Part shown: piece after piece, positions 8,090-16,761 of the stretch
How the letters are laid out: every line of letters starts with the position of its first letter
How positions within the stretch are numbered: position 1 is the first letter of the stretch
From: Amycolatopsis mediterranei
Lineage (GTDB): Bacteria > Actinomycetota > Actinomycetes > Mycobacteriales > Pseudonocardiaceae
NCBI RefSeq assembly: GCF_026017845.1
Contig: NZ_CP100416.1
Coordinates: forward strand, 6,467,652 to 6,531,651
Direction: 5' to 3'
DNA length: 64,000 nt
Notes under the pieces: model-generated
What the model was told of the DNA's origin: nothing
The model's database searches: none
The model's input: the letters and a program-made list of their open reading frames with translations, nothing else
Program-made: the position numbers and the translations under genes

Positions 8090-8710
8090 TCAGCTTCGCG
8101 TGGTCAGGTACGGGCTGGGATCGCTGCCGGCCTTGGCGCCGCTGTCGAGCCAGCGGAGGAACCCCCGGCGGTCCCGTCGTTCGATCTCGTCGAGGAAGTC
8201 CTGCCGGCGCTGGACGACGAGCCGGCGCGCCGGCTCGTCGGTGGCGAGGATCAGGAGGAAGTAACTGCGCCGCCACGCCACGCACAGGTCCTCGGTGGCC
8301 AGGTCGGCCACCGGGACGGGCGGCACGGGGCGCGGGGCCGGGCGGTCGTGGGGCTCGGGTGCGGTGGGCGGGGCAACGCGGTGGCGGTAGCCGGCCCCCA
8401 GTCCGCCGGCGACGAGGAGGACCGGGACGGTCGCGGTCAGGACTCCACCCACTGTCGCGAGCAAGCCGGCGAGGACCAGGCACGCCGTGACGAACGCCGC
8501 CGCCGTGGCCGCGCCCACCGGGAGATCGGGCCCGCTCGCCGTCTCCCGCCCACGCCGGAGCCGCGAAGCGCCGAAAGCGACGAGGATCCCCGCGCCGGCT
8601 CCCAGCAGGATCCAGCCGAACAGGACGTCACCCGGCAAGGTCAGGGCACCGATCGCGGCCAGGGCGCTGACGGGCCCGATCAGAACGGCCACCACCGAAC
8701 GTCCCACCAT
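8090..8710 (-). CDS. Membrane protein of unknown function
   Basis: The 206-residue protein has four predicted membrane segments in the N-terminal 110 residues (for example VVAVLIGPVSALAAIGALTL, VLFGWILLGAGAGILVAFGA, and two after residue 60). A cytoplasmic tail rich in Pro/Arg follows, then a folded-looking end with DLCVAWRRSYFLLILA and QRRQDFLDEIERRDRRGFLR. I do not recognise a named family. Small proteins with the CxAWRRSY ending occur next to sigma-factor genes in actinomycetes, and here the broken sigma gene follows after 20 bases. ATG 8710 is preferred to GTG 8722 because GAGG lies upstream at the proper distance. A candidate box is at 8780. Confidence 0.7.
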   Translation of the reverse strand: MVGRSVVAVLIGPVSALAAIGALTLPGDVLFGWILLGAGAGILVAFGASRLRRGRETASGPDLPVGAATAAAFVTACLVLAGLLATVGGVLTATVPVLLVAGGLGAGYRHRVAPPTAPEPHDRPAPRPVPPVPVADLATEDLCVAWRRSYFLLILATDEPARRLVVQRRQDFLDEIERRDRRGFLRWLDSGAKAGSDPSPYLTTRS

Positions 8711-8779
8711 CGTGCGCCTCACCGTCCGGGTCGGGCGCCGGCCGAAAGCCGTGCCGGGAAACCAGGATCGCCGAGGTCC

Positions 8780-8793
8780 GGGGCGTTGCGCCC
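8780..8793. promoter_or_regulatory. Possible DevR/DosR-type box; short perfect inverted repeat
   Basis: GGGGC-GTTG-CGCCC fits the core with one mismatch and contains the inverted repeat GGGCG-TTG-CGCCC. It lies 70 bases before the leftward membrane-protein gene. It lacks the GGGCCG core of the better sites. Confidence 0.3.
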
Positions 8794-8900
8794 AGTGTAG
8801 CCCCGGCGCCCGTTGCTCCCTGTTCGCCCGCGTCGGCGGCCCGCTCGGCGCGGCGGTCTTCAGAGTGGTGGCCGCCCAGCGCTCGTCTGCTGCGCGGCAG

Positions 8901-9928
8901 TCATGACCGGCTCCCGTCGCCGGGCCGGCGTGCCGGCGTCTCGGTGAACAATCCGCGCGCCGGCCTGCCGAACCCGCGGGGGGCCGCGGTGTAACCGGGG
9001 TTGAGCTTGCGGGCCAGGTGTTCGGCCCTCGGCCAGCGGACGTCGGTGGCCCAGCCGAGCTTCTCGAACAGCCAGATCAGCCGCGCGGACACGTCGAGCC
9101 GGCCGCGGCGGACGCCGTGGCGGGCGCCGGTGGGGTCGGCGTGGTGGCAGTTGTGCCAGGACTCGCCCATCGAGGCGATGGCCAGCGGCCAGAGGTTCGC
9201 GGACTTGTCGCGGGCGGCGTAGGGCCGTTCGCCGATCAGGTGGCACAGGGAGTTCACCGACCAGGTGACGTGGTGCAGCACCGCCACCCGCACCAGGCCG
9301 GCCCAGAAGAACGCGGTCAGCGCACCCACCAGGACATCGTCACCAGGCCGCCGATCAGTGCCGGGCTGAGCAGGGTGACCACGGTGAGCGCGGGGAACCA
9401 GCGGTCGATCCGGACGATGTCGCGGTCGGCGAGCAGGTCGGGGGCGAACCGCTGCGCGTTGGTCTTCTCGCGGTCGAACAACCAGCCCATGTGGGCGTGC
9501 CAGAAGCCTTTGGCGAGCGCGGCGGCGGACGTGCCGTAGCGCCACGGGGAGTGCGGATCACCGTCGCGGTCGGCGTAGGCGTGGTGGCGGCGGTGGTCGG
9601 CGACCCAGCCGATCACCGGGCCCCGCATGGCCATGCTGCCGGTGACCGCGAGCGCGATCCGCAGGCCGCGGCCGGCCTTGAACGCGCCGTGGGTGAAGTG
9701 CCGGTGGAACCCGATCGTCACCCCGAGCCCCGTCAGGAAGGAGAACCCGACCGACAGGGCGACATCGGTCCACCCGAGGCCCCAGCCCCACGCGAACGGC
9801 ACCGCCCCGGCCGGCGCCAGCAACGGCACCACCGCGAACAACTTGACCAGAAAGGTTTCGGTGCGGGACTTCTCCCCCGCGAGCATCGGCTCCGCCGCCT
9901 TCGGCGGCCGTGGCAACGTACGTGTCAT
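8901..9928 (-). pseudogene. Acyl-CoA/fatty-acid desaturase, split by a frameshift
   Basis: The first part (9928 to about 9325) encodes the membrane-bound delta-9-type desaturase fold with two of the three histidine boxes, HRHFTH and HRRHHAYAD. It then stops at MSWWVR. One nucleotide off, the second frame carries on with ALTAFFWAGLVRVAVLHHVT, the third box HNCHH and the usual C-terminus ending near 8901. An extra T in TGGTGGGTGCGCTGACC (around 9320-9335, leftward reading) explains the shift. All three boxes hold the di-iron centre, so neither half should work alone. Membrane segments are normal for the family. A single-base shift could also be a sequencing error or, less likely, programmed frameshifting. 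Confidence 0.85.
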
Positions 9929-10054
9929 CTTCCTGCTGACGTACCTGTCCGCCAGGGTCCGGGGCGATCATGTGGGGGTAGCCCGCCGACGGCGGCCTAA
10001 CCCGGTGGAACGGAGGCTGAGGGATTCTCCGCCCCACCGGCGCACGCCGGTCGT

Positions 10055-10213
10055 TCACCGCAGCTGTTCGGGAATCGTGTCCATGGTGTGCAGCAGTTGC
10101 ACAGCGAGGGCCCGGCAGGCGGTGTCCGACAACTTCGTGTTCTCTTTCAGGACATCTCGCACCAGCTTGACGCGCAGGTCGTACCGGGACGCGAAGGCGG
10201 CTTCCGTGGTCAT
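10055..10213 (-). CDS. Very small conserved-type protein of unknown function
   Basis: The 52-residue protein starts at ATG 10213, with AAGGA 4-8 bases upstream. It is almost entirely helical: MTTEAAFASRYDLRVKLVRD, then a segment with KLSDTACRALAVQLLHTMDT and PEQLR. Its start overlaps the stop of the Cys-rich gene by ATGA, so the two are translationally coupled. Short actinomycete proteins of this type carry only a domain-of-unknown-function label. An upstream in-frame ATG at 10255 would add 14 residues but lacks a ribosome site. Confidence 0.65.
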   Translation of the reverse strand: MTTEAAFASRYDLRVKLVRDVLKENTKLSDTACRALAVQLLHTMDTIPEQLR

Positions 10214-10413
10214 GTTTCCTTCTCGGGTTCGTCGTGCCCACCGACGCAGACGCATCCGCGGTTGAAGCCACCCGCCACAGTCGCCGTGCAGAACCGGCGT
10301 GCGACGAGGTCATGCGTGTGCCGGGCATGCTGACAGGCCACGCACGCAACCATCGCCGTGCCGCCGGTCTCGGTGACGGCGCCGCCCGGTTTCGCGCCGG
10401 GCCCGGCTGTCAT
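10210..10413 (-). CDS. Small Cys-rich protein with an RGCVC motif
   Basis: This frame of about 67 residues contains CVACQHARHTHD, a central RRFCTATVAGG and a closing RGCVCVGGHDE. It thus has a CxxC pair, a lone Cys and a CxC pair with His residues, suitable for binding one zinc ion or a metal cluster. Small actinomycete proteins with this RGCVC ending are known but have no assigned role. The start is uncertain: ATG 10413 is used here, ATG 10353 would begin right before the first CxxC. Its TGA overlaps the ATG of the next small gene. Confidence 0.6.
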   Translation of the reverse strand: MTAGPGAKPGGAVTETGGTAMVACVACQHARHTHDLVARRFCTATVAGGFNRGCVCVGGHDEPEKET

Positions 10414-10694
10414 GACGGCGGAAGCCGACGCCCGGTCGGGTGTCATCGGCCGGCGCGGCGTCCGGACGGGTCGTACTCCCCCGCGCCGGGGCGCCGTTGC
10501 GGGCTGGGTGCTGTTTCGGCTCCGGTGGGCGGTGCCGGGGTGTACACCGGCTGGCGGAACAGGCTCCCGTACCGGTCGTCCTGGGCGGCGGTGAGCGCCC
10601 CGGGCCTTGTTCGCTCGGCGATGGGGTGGCTGAACAGCGAACTGTCGAGCGTGGGAGTGCTGATCGCGGGTCCTTTCGGGGGTGGCAGCGCGGT

Positions 10695-11165
10695 TCAGGA
10701 GGGCAGTGGCGCGCCGCTGCCGGTCGGCGTTTGCCCGTTGGCGGCCGGCAGATCCGTGCTGTGGCCGGTGTTTTCCGGGTCCGCGGCGGCCGTGAGGGCC
10801 TGCTGTGCGGCGTCGGGGCTGGTTTCCGGGGGGACGACCAGCAGGGTTGTCCGGTGCCGGCCCCAGCCGATCACCGTCAAGCTGCCGGACGGCTGCGATC
10901 GGAATCCCTCGAGCCGGACGCCGCTGCCGTCGCAGGTGACGCGGCGGGGCGGATCCGGCCAGTCGCCGAGGTGGTAGGTGACCCGGTCGACGCGGCCCAG
11001 CCGAGCGGCCAGTACCGCGAGCAGGGCGGGCAGTTCGGCGGTCAGCTCGCGGGTCCGGGGCCACCACGCACCGTCGACGTGCCCGGTGGCGGGTCCCGCT
11101 GGTTTCAGCCGTAGCCGGGGCTCGGTGACCGGTTGGGCGGCGAGGGTGTTCGGGCCCGACGACAT
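10695..11165 (-). CDS. DUF5994-type protein
   Basis: The 156-residue protein opens with RLRLKPAGPATGHVDGAWWP then RTRELTAELPALLAVLAARL, and continues with VTYHLGDWP, VRLEGF and LTVIGWGRHRTTLLVVPP. This is the common layout of the actinobacterial DUF5994 family, which is encoded beside stress genes and has no known activity. The sequence is full length for the family, with an extra disordered Pro/Gly tail. A second, truncated DUF5994 gene lies at 17715-17893. GGGGCC with partial dyad similarity to the boxes occurs about 42 bases upstream (11207-11220), too degenerate to call. Confidence 0.75.
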   Translation of the reverse strand: MSSGPNTLAAQPVTEPRLRLKPAGPATGHVDGAWWPRTRELTAELPALLAVLAARLGRVDRVTYHLGDWPDPPRRVTCDGSGVRLEGFRSQPSGSLTVIGWGRHRTTLLVVPPETSPDAAQQALTAAADPENTGHSTDLPAANGQTPTGSGAPLPS

Positions 11166-11289
11166 GTCGGTGCTCCCGTCTCCGGCTGTTTACTACCGGC
11201 CGAACTGGGGCCGAGGACGGCGCAGGTTCGATCACTTGCGCACGAAATGCTCTCGGTCAACACTCAACGTACACGACGACTGCGCAGAG

Positions 11290-11625
11290 TGTGGGACGGG
11301 GGCGACACGGTCGGGGGCGAACCGGCCGTGCGTCCCTGCTCCACGACGTGCGGGTACTCCGCCGCGCGGTGCTGGAAGGCCAGGACGGCGGGATTCCGGA
11401 CGACGCCGTCGCGGATCTCGATGGCGCGGCGGACGGTTTCGTCACCGCGACGGGTCGGCGAACGTGGTGGGACGGGCCCAGCCGAAGCCCATGCCTTCGT
11501 CGCAGGAGACGTCGACGATGAGGCCGCCGGGCGCGAACGCGGCGAGGTCGTCCTCGATGAGGAAGGTCAACGGCTCGGCGGTGTCCTGGTCGCCGGGGTG
11601 GTTCACGTCGGCTCGCACACGGTGG
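11290..11625 (-). pseudogene. Remnant of an alanine-dehydrogenase-like (N5-(carboxyethyl)ornithine synthase-like) gene
   Basis: Leftward reading gives TFLIEDDLAAFAPGGLIVDV then SCDEGMGFGWARPTTFADP and a stop near 11441. One frame over, DETVRRAIEIRDGVVRNPAV and LAFQHRAAEYPH follow. These are two separate pieces of the C-terminal half of alanine-dehydrogenase-type NAD enzymes. The part that normally lies between them (about 50 residues) and the whole N-terminal half are missing. The remnant therefore shows an internal deletion plus frame change and cannot be active. Confidence 0.7.
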
Positions 11626-11729
11626 CGTCCGGCCGTTCGCCGCTCGGCGGCGCGGAGACATCAGGGGCACGCTGGGCCCGGTCACGTCCTCGCCGGGACG
11701 GGTGACGAACCACGGAAAGGCGGCGGCTC

Positions 11730-12899
11730 ATGACAGCCGATCGGCCGGTGAGCCCGAAGCGCGAATCCTCCGAAGAGGTGCTGTCCGCGGTTCCCTACGG
11801 GCTCCGGGTCGCGGCCGCCGTCGCCTGGCGCTCGCTGATCGTGGCGGGTGCCCTGACGGTCGTGGGCTTCGTGGCCGTCAAGCTGGCCTCGGTGCTGGTC
11901 CCGGTCGCCGTGGCGCTGCTGCTGGCGGGCCTGTTCTCCCCGGCCGTTTCCTGGCTGGCGGGCAAGAAGGTCCCCCGCGGATTGGCGGCCGCGATCGTGC
12001 TGGTCGGGGGAATCGGGGTGGCCGGCGGCGTGGTGACGTTCGTGGTCATCAGCGTCACCGTGGGCATGCCCGCGCTGATCGACCAGGTCACCGCGAGCCT
12101 GACCGACCTGCACACCTGGCTGCGCACCGGGCCGCTGCACCTGAGCCAGGTCCAGCTCGACGAAATGCTCGGCAACCTGACCGCCACGCTCGGCCGCAAC
12201 AAGTCGGCGATCGCGTCGGGTGCGCTCACCACGGCGGTGACCGTGGGAGAACTGCTCGCCGAGGCCCTGCTCGCCGTGTTCTGCTTGATCTTCTTCCTCG
12301 CCCAGGGCCGCGTGATCTGGGTGTTCGTGCTCCGAGCGGTGCCGGCCGGCCTGCGCAACCGCGTCGACGTCGCCGGGCGCAGCGGGTTCACCACCCTGGC
12401 GCACTACATCCGCGGCACGGCGGCCGTCGCGCTCGTCGACGCCGCGGGGATCAGCCTCGGCCTGGTGATCATCGGGGTCCCGTTGGCGGCTCCGCTGAGC
12501 GCGCTGGTTTTCCTCGGCGCGTTCGTCCCGGTCATCGGCTCGGTGATCGCCGGCGCGATCGCCGTCCTCGTGGCCTTGGTGGCCAACGGCGTGTGGGCGG
12601 CCGTCATCGTGCTCGCCGTCGTCGTCGGTGTCATGCAGCTCGAAAGCCACGTCCTGCAGCCACTGCTGCTCGGGCGCGCCGTCCGGCTGCACCCCCTGGC
12701 CGTGGTCCTCGCCCTCACCATCGGGCTCGTCACCGCCGGCATCGTGGGCGCCTTGCTGGCCGTGCCCCTGCTCGCCGTCTTCAGCTCGGGTGTGCGAAGC
12801 CTGGCCACCCGGCCGGAGAACCACTCGCCCGGGCGAACCGTGACCGGGGTTTCCCGTTCCAGCCCGGAAGACCGCACCCCGGACCCCGGCGCTCCATGA
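11730..12899 (+). CDS. AI-2E family transporter (PerM/UPF0118 type)
   Basis: The 389-residue integral membrane protein has paired N-terminal segments (SLIVAGALTVVGFVAVKLAS, VLVPVAVALLLAGLFSPAVS), a third segment at about 85-110, and then a soluble stretch. A membrane bundle of five or so helices from about 165 to 355 includes the family's QLESHVLQPLLLGRAVRLHP motif. This motif is the best diagnostic of the AI-2E/PerM family. Members export small molecules or exchange Na+/H+; the substrate here cannot be predicted. The start ATG 11730 follows an AAAGGCGG stretch. It stands alone, convergent to the STAS gene, in the stress island. Confidence 0.9.
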   Translation: MTADRPVSPKRESSEEVLSAVPYGLRVAAAVAWRSLIVAGALTVVGFVAVKLASVLVPVAVALLLAGLFSPAVSWLAGKKVPRGLAAAIVLVGGIGVAGGVVTFVVISVTVGMPALIDQVTASLTDLHTWLRTGPLHLSQVQLDEMLGNLTATLGRNKSAIASGALTTAVTVGELLAEALLAVFCLIFFLAQGRVIWVFVLRAVPAGLRNRVDVAGRSGFTTLAHYIRGTAAVALVDAAGISLGLVIIGVPLAAPLSALVFLGAFVPVIGSVIAGAIAVLVALVANGVWAAVIVLAVVVGVMQLESHVLQPLLLGRAVRLHPLAVVLALTIGLVTAGIVGALLAVPLLAVFSSGVRSLATRPENHSPGRTVTGVSRSSPEDRTPDPGAP

Positions 12900-13018
12900 C
12901 GGTGCACCCCGTGCGCCGCGAGCGAAGGCGGGCACCGGTGGACGACGAGCGAACCGGGAGCCGAGCCGCCGCTTTTCACGCAAGTGTGGCCAGGCAGGCG
13001 AAAACCGGGGTCCCGCGG

Positions 13019-13477
13019 TCAGCCGGTGTCCGCCGCCGCCCAACGCGGCGCCGCGATGGCCGCTGCCCGCGAGGTGTGCACGACCAGGCGTTCGTCCGCG
13101 CGAGTGAGCCGCAGCGGCCGCAGGGTCGCGCGCGTCGTGGCCACCAGCCGCAAGTCGGTGCCCGGGGTGGCCCGGCGGTGGGCGTCGAGCAGCACCTGCA
13201 CCCCGGCGGTGTTCAGGAACCGGACGAGTGACAGGTCCACGACGATCCGCTGCGGCGTCAGGCCCAAGCTCGCTTCCAGGACGTCGTGGAGCATCGGTGC
13301 CGTGCAGAGGTCGGCCTCGCCGTCCACGGTCGCGACCAACGTGCCGCTGAACCTCTCCACGGTGATCGTGAGATCCTGGTACCGGTGGGACGGCAACGGG
13401 CGCGGGCGCGGGAAGTCGATGACGACGGACGGCACGATCGGCTCGCCGGACAAACGCTGTCCATTGTGGACGGTCAT
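13019..13477 (-). CDS. STAS-domain anti-anti-sigma factor
   Basis: The 152-residue protein contains one STAS domain (about 45-145): GTLVATVDGEADLCTAPMLH, QRIVVDLSLVRFLNTAGVQV, then LLDAHRRA and LRLVATTRATLRPLRL. The serine usually phosphorylated by the anti-sigma kinase (D-S/T-S/A-G) is replaced here by NTAGV, where T is the likely acceptor. Such proteins release stress sigma factors by binding the anti-sigma kinase. Its ATG overlaps the stop of the HPF-like gene (ATGA at 13474-13477), so translation is coupled and both belong to one operon. Confidence 0.85.
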   Translation of the reverse strand: MTVHNGQRLSGEPIVPSVVIDFPRPRPLPSHRYQDLTITVERFSGTLVATVDGEADLCTAPMLHDVLEASLGLTPQRIVVDLSLVRFLNTAGVQVLLDAHRRATPGTDLRLVATTRATLRPLRLTRADERLVVHTSRAAAIAAPRWAAADTG

Positions 13478-13830
13478 GATCCCGCACTCCCGCCCTGGTG
13501 CCGGATGGAGTCCCCGCCCTTGTGGTGGTCCCTCCGCCCGTACACGCCTTCGAGCACGCTCTCCAGTTTGTGCACGGCACCCCGGCACGCCTCGGCGACC
13601 GAACCCGCGTGGTGGCTCACGGCCACCGTCCGCCGTCCGGTCGGCCGGGCCTCGAGCACGCAGCGGCGGTCCATTCCGTCGGCGGCCGCGGACTCTTCGC
13701 TGAAGTGGACTTCCAGCCGCGTGATGTGGTCGCTGAACCGCGACAACTGGGCGGCCAGCTCCCCTTCGAAGTGCCGGATCAGCTCTTCGCCGCCGGGCAC
13801 CGTTCGATCCGTGCTGATCTGGATCTGCAT
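13474..13830 (-). CDS. HPF/RaiA-like ribosome-associated protein (short form)
   Basis: The 118-residue protein starts at ATG 13830 behind GGGAGAGGA. It has the S30AE fold pattern: an N-terminal strand MQIQISTDR, a helix that ends QLSRFSDHITRLEVHFSEES, then CVLEARPTGRRTVAVSHH and a second helix EACRGAVHKLESVLEGVYGR with a basic end. Ribosome hibernation factors of this fold block or dimerise ribosomes in stationary phase and hypoxia; M. tuberculosis has DosR-controlled members. It lacks the long C-terminal dimerisation domain of actinobacterial long HPF. A candidate box lies 110 bases upstream at 13940, consistent with hypoxic control. Confidence 0.78.
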   Translation of the reverse strand: MQIQISTDRTVPGGEELIRHFEGELAAQLSRFSDHITRLEVHFSEESAAADGMDRRCVLEARPTGRRTVAVSHHAGSVAEACRGAVHKLESVLEGVYGRRDHHKGGDSIRHQGGSAGS

Positions 13831-13939
13831 GCGTTGTCCTCTCCCCGGCCGGCCCGGGTCTGCGACGCGGGCGTCCTGCCTCCGGCCATCGTGTCCACTT
13901 CGGCGACGGCCTGCCCAGGGCCACCCGCCCCCGGCCCGA

Positions 13940-13953
13940 GGGCCGAAGGAACC
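13940..13953. promoter_or_regulatory. Candidate DevR/DosR-type box upstream of the HPF-like/STAS operon
   Basis: GGGCC-GAAG-GAACC matches the core with one mismatch and shares GGGCCGAA with the site at 14848. It is 110-123 bases upstream of the leftward HPF-like gene. Confidence 0.5.
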
Positions 13954-14043
13954 TTTCTCGCATCCACCGCACCGCCGTGACGGCCCCCGGGCTCAGCCGG
14001 CCGGGACGTGCCCCGCCTCCCGCCCGGAACTCGGCGATCCGGG

Positions 14044-14780
14044 TCAGCAGCGCCCGGCCGGCCCGGCCCGGAGCGCGGCCTCCAGCGGCTGCAGGCGCCC
14101 CGTCGCGCGCACCGACCGGATCTCGCGTGCGACGCGGATGGCCTCGGTCCCCACCCGTGCGGCCGCCTCGGTGTCATGCCGGACGGCGTGGGCGAGGGCG
14201 AGCATGATCTGGGTCAGCGAACGGCTTCTGCTCACCTCCGGCCCGTAGGCGGCCACTGCGTCGTCGAGGAACGGGATGGCGAGGGCCGCGTGACGGCGAT
14301 CCACGGTGCACGCGAGTTCGACCCGGACCGTCCCGGTCATGGCGGAGAGGTCGGTCGCGTCGAAGAACCGCGTCCAGGGCGCCGCCGCCACGGCGGCGGG
14401 GAACGCGTCGATCGCCTGGCCCAGGTGCTGGAAGGCGGCGGCTTCGTTCGCCCGCATCGCCCAGGCCCACGCCTGGTTGATCGAAAGGATGACCCGCGCC
14501 CGGGCCGACGCCCCCGCGCTGCCGCGTCCTGTCCCCGACCGAACTCCGCCAGCGCGTCGTCGACCGAGCCGCGGTGCCGGTGCAGACGACCGCGCCGGTA
14601 GCTGACGTTGGCCGCGGCACAGCTGTCGCCGCACGCGCGGCGGAACGGATCCCTCGCGCGGCAGAACCGTCCACGAGGCGAGCGCCGCAAGCGGGGCGTG
14701 GCAGTACCCGCCGCCGTACCGGTAGTCCAGGGCGCGGAACGCGCGGGAACATTCACGTGCATCCACTGGAACACAAACGG
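14044..14780 (-). pseudogene. Remnant of an XRE-type regulator's TPR region
   Basis: Reading leftward, three frames join into one recognisable helical-repeat protein. ALDYRYGGGYCHAPLAALAS is followed by a shift to CAAANVSYRRGRLHRHRGSV, then a shift to LSINQAWAWAMRANEAAAFQ. After this an intact stretch of about 125 residues runs to the stop at 14044, with AHAVRHDTEAAARVGTEAIR. This matches the C-terminal TPR part of actinomycete helix-turn-helix (XRE) regulators. The DNA-binding N-terminus is absent and at least two frameshifts are present. Confidence 0.6.
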
Positions 14781-14847
14781 GAAATGCGGAGGACGACCCC
14801 GATCGCCTTGTGCGCTCCGGGTCTGTGCTCCGCCGGTCCCCGCCGAA

Positions 14848-14861
14848 GGGCCGAAAGTTCC
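14848..14861. promoter_or_regulatory. Candidate DevR/DosR-type box upstream of the GCS2 ligase gene
   Basis: GGGCC-GAAA-GTTCC, flanked by AA and CC, matches the core with one mismatch and shares GGGCCGAA with the site at 13940. It lies 80-93 bases before the ligase start. Confidence 0.5.
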
Positions 14862-14940
14862 CCGATGGATGACCTGAGGCCCTACGCAGGGCCGGGCGAG
14901 CCGGTGAGACTGGCGATCCAACGAGGGACGGAGCCCGGCC

Positions 14941-16116
14941 GTGCACGTGCGACTTTCCCTGCCGGAAAGGAACGATCTCACCCTCGGCGTAGAGGAGGAG
15001 TTCGTCCTCGCGGACCCGGCGACCGGCGGGGTGGCGCTCGCCGCCCCCCGGGTGCTGGAGCTGCTCGACGGCGAACCCGCCGTGATGCCCGAGTTCCTGC
15101 GGTTCCAGATCGAAACCGCCACCGGGATCCACACCGGGCTCGACGGAATCCGGGCGCAGCTGCTCGGGTTGCGCCGGCTCGTGGCGGACGCGGCCGGCCA
15201 GGCCGGGTGCCTGGTGCTGGCGTCCGGGACACCCCCGTGCGGCGATCTGCCGGGTCTGCCCGGCGTCACCGCCGAACCCCGGTACCGCGCCCTGGCCGCC
15301 CGGTACCCCGCACTCCTCCCCGAAGCCGGCACGTGCGCCTGCCACGTGCACGTCGGCATCCCGTCCCCGGCACTCGGCGTCCGGGTCCTGGCCGGCCTGC
15401 GCCCCTGGCTCGCCCCGCTGCTGGCCATCAGCGCCAATTCGCCGCTCTCCCACGACGAGGACTCCGGGTGGGCCAGCGGCCGGTACCCGCTGTGGTCGCG
15501 CTGGCCGACCGCGAACCCGCCGCTGGACTGGCCGGACGCGACCGCCTACGCCGCGAGCGTCGACGGCGCGGTGCGCCGTGGTGAGGCCTTGGACGCAACC
15601 GGGGTCTACTTCTACGCCCGGCTCTCGCCGAAGTACCCGACGGTCGAAATCCGCATCGCGGACGTCGGCTTGACGGCCGAAGACGCGGTGCTGCTCGCCG
15701 GGCTGACCCGCGCCCTCGTGGTCACGATCCTCGCGGAGGCCCGGGCCGGCGTCGCGTCCCGGCCGGTCCGGACCGCGCTGGTCGTCGCATCGCTCACCGC
15801 CGCGGCGCGCGGCGGCTACCCCGGCGACGGCGTCGACCCCGGCACCGGGCAGGTCCTCCCGCAGCACGTGCTCGTCGGCCGGCTCTTGGAGTACGTCCGG
15901 CCGGCCTTGGAGGCCAACGGGGACTTCGCGACGATCGAGCAGCAGCTCGCCGCGGTGCGGGCCGGGGAAACCGGCGCGGCACGCCAACGGGCGCTGTTCG
16001 CCGGTGCCGGCTCACCGGCCGCGCTCGTGGCGGAGCTGGCCTCGACGACTCTTGCCGAGAGAGGTGGCTCCGACCCGGTGCCGGGGCGACGACCGGTGGC
16101 TGTCCACGACGGCTGA
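14941..16116 (+). CDS. GCS2-family carboxylate-amine ligase (YbdK type)
   Basis: The 391-residue protein is a full-length glutamate-cysteine ligase 2/YbdK family enzyme: LTLGVEEEFVLADPATGGVA near the start (nucleotide and metal-binding glutamates), FLRFQIETATGIH, CACHVHVGIPS (HVHV) and LLAISANSPLSHDEDSGWAS. A later YPTVEIRIADV also fits. Such enzymes form a gamma-glutamyl or similar amide bond using ATP. True glutathione or ergothioneine synthesis cannot be claimed, because no partner gene is near. GTG 14941 is preceded by GGAG at 9 bases. Transcription may come from the box at 14848. Confidence 0.9.
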   Translation: MHVRLSLPERNDLTLGVEEEFVLADPATGGVALAAPRVLELLDGEPAVMPEFLRFQIETATGIHTGLDGIRAQLLGLRRLVADAAGQAGCLVLASGTPPCGDLPGLPGVTAEPRYRALAARYPALLPEAGTCACHVHVGIPSPALGVRVLAGLRPWLAPLLAISANSPLSHDEDSGWASGRYPLWSRWPTANPPLDWPDATAYAASVDGAVRRGEALDATGVYFYARLSPKYPTVEIRIADVGLTAEDAVLLAGLTRALVVTILAEARAGVASRPVRTALVVASLTAAARGGYPGDGVDPGTGQVLPQHVLVGRLLEYVRPALEANGDFATIEQQLAAVRAGETGAARQRALFAGAGSPAALVAELASTTLAERGGSDPVPGRRPVAVHDG

Positions 16117-16337
16117 GCCGGCTTCGGCGACGTCCGCGGCCAGAGGCGTCGCACGGCAAACGATCTGGCGCGCCGACCGGAGGCGGAACCGTCGCCTCCA
16201 TTCGAGGTCCCTCATCCGGGGGATTCGGTTCTGGTGGATGGCGTAGGACGCCTAGGCTGTCCGGACCGCCCCAGACCTCGGCGTGCTCCCCGTTCCCCGC
16301 GCTGCGCGGAATGCACCCACGGCCGAGGAGACGACGG

Positions 16338-16646
16338 ATGACTGCCCGGAACCCGGACGGTATCGCGCCAGTGGACGATGCCGCTCTCCGCCCACCTCGG
16401 CGCCAGATCGCGTTCAGCGTCGGGAAGTGGCGCGTCACCTACGCCGGTCCGGATCCACGCTCGCCGCGGACCGGCGCCATCGCCGGCCGGCCCGAGTTCG
16501 GGCCAGGAGGCGCTCGCGTCCCCGTCATCGCCGACGACGGCCCGGCGGCCTTGGTGCACTGGGTCGACGAGCGGGACATCATCGCCGTGGCCGCGCAGCC
16601 GGCCGGCGAACGACCGGTCCGCGGACGCCCTGAACAGTGCGCGTGA
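16338..16646 (+). CDS. Small hypothetical protein
   Basis: The 102-residue frame starts at ATG 16338 with GAGGAG 8-13 bases upstream. The first 40 residues are polar; the second half reads RVPVIADDGPAALVHWVDER then DIIAVAAQPAGE, which looks like a small beta-sheet domain. I do not recognise a family. The gene stands alone between the GCS2 ligase (220 bases before) and another small gene. A good ribosome site and codon use like its neighbours support it as real. Confidence 0.6.
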   Translation: MTARNPDGIAPVDDAALRPPRRQIAFSVGKWRVTYAGPDPRSPRTGAIAGRPEFGPGGARVPVIADDGPAALVHWVDERDIIAVAAQPAGERPVRGRPEQCA

Positions 16647-16761
16647 GGATCGCGCACTGCGGCGATCGACGACGGCGCGGGCGAGACCCGCGGGTGCGGT
16701 TCGGCCTTCCGCCCGGAACACGGCCGGCACCGTTGCACGAGACCGTGCACGCGATGGCCCG

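Noticed and set aside
10210..11235. 341-codon frame covering the Cys-rich gene and the DUF5994 region
   Set aside because: Only its last 67 residues look like protein; the rest is antisense or out of frame to the DUF5994 gene.
11661..11685. GGGGC...GGGCCC stretch before the AI-2E gene as a further DevR box
   Set aside because: The spacing does not fit GGGNC-N4-GNCCC and the match falls to chance level.
11682..13580. 632-codon frame on the minus strand
   Set aside because: Antisense to the AI-2E transporter, rich in Asp/His/Gln/Arg as expected from a shadow frame.
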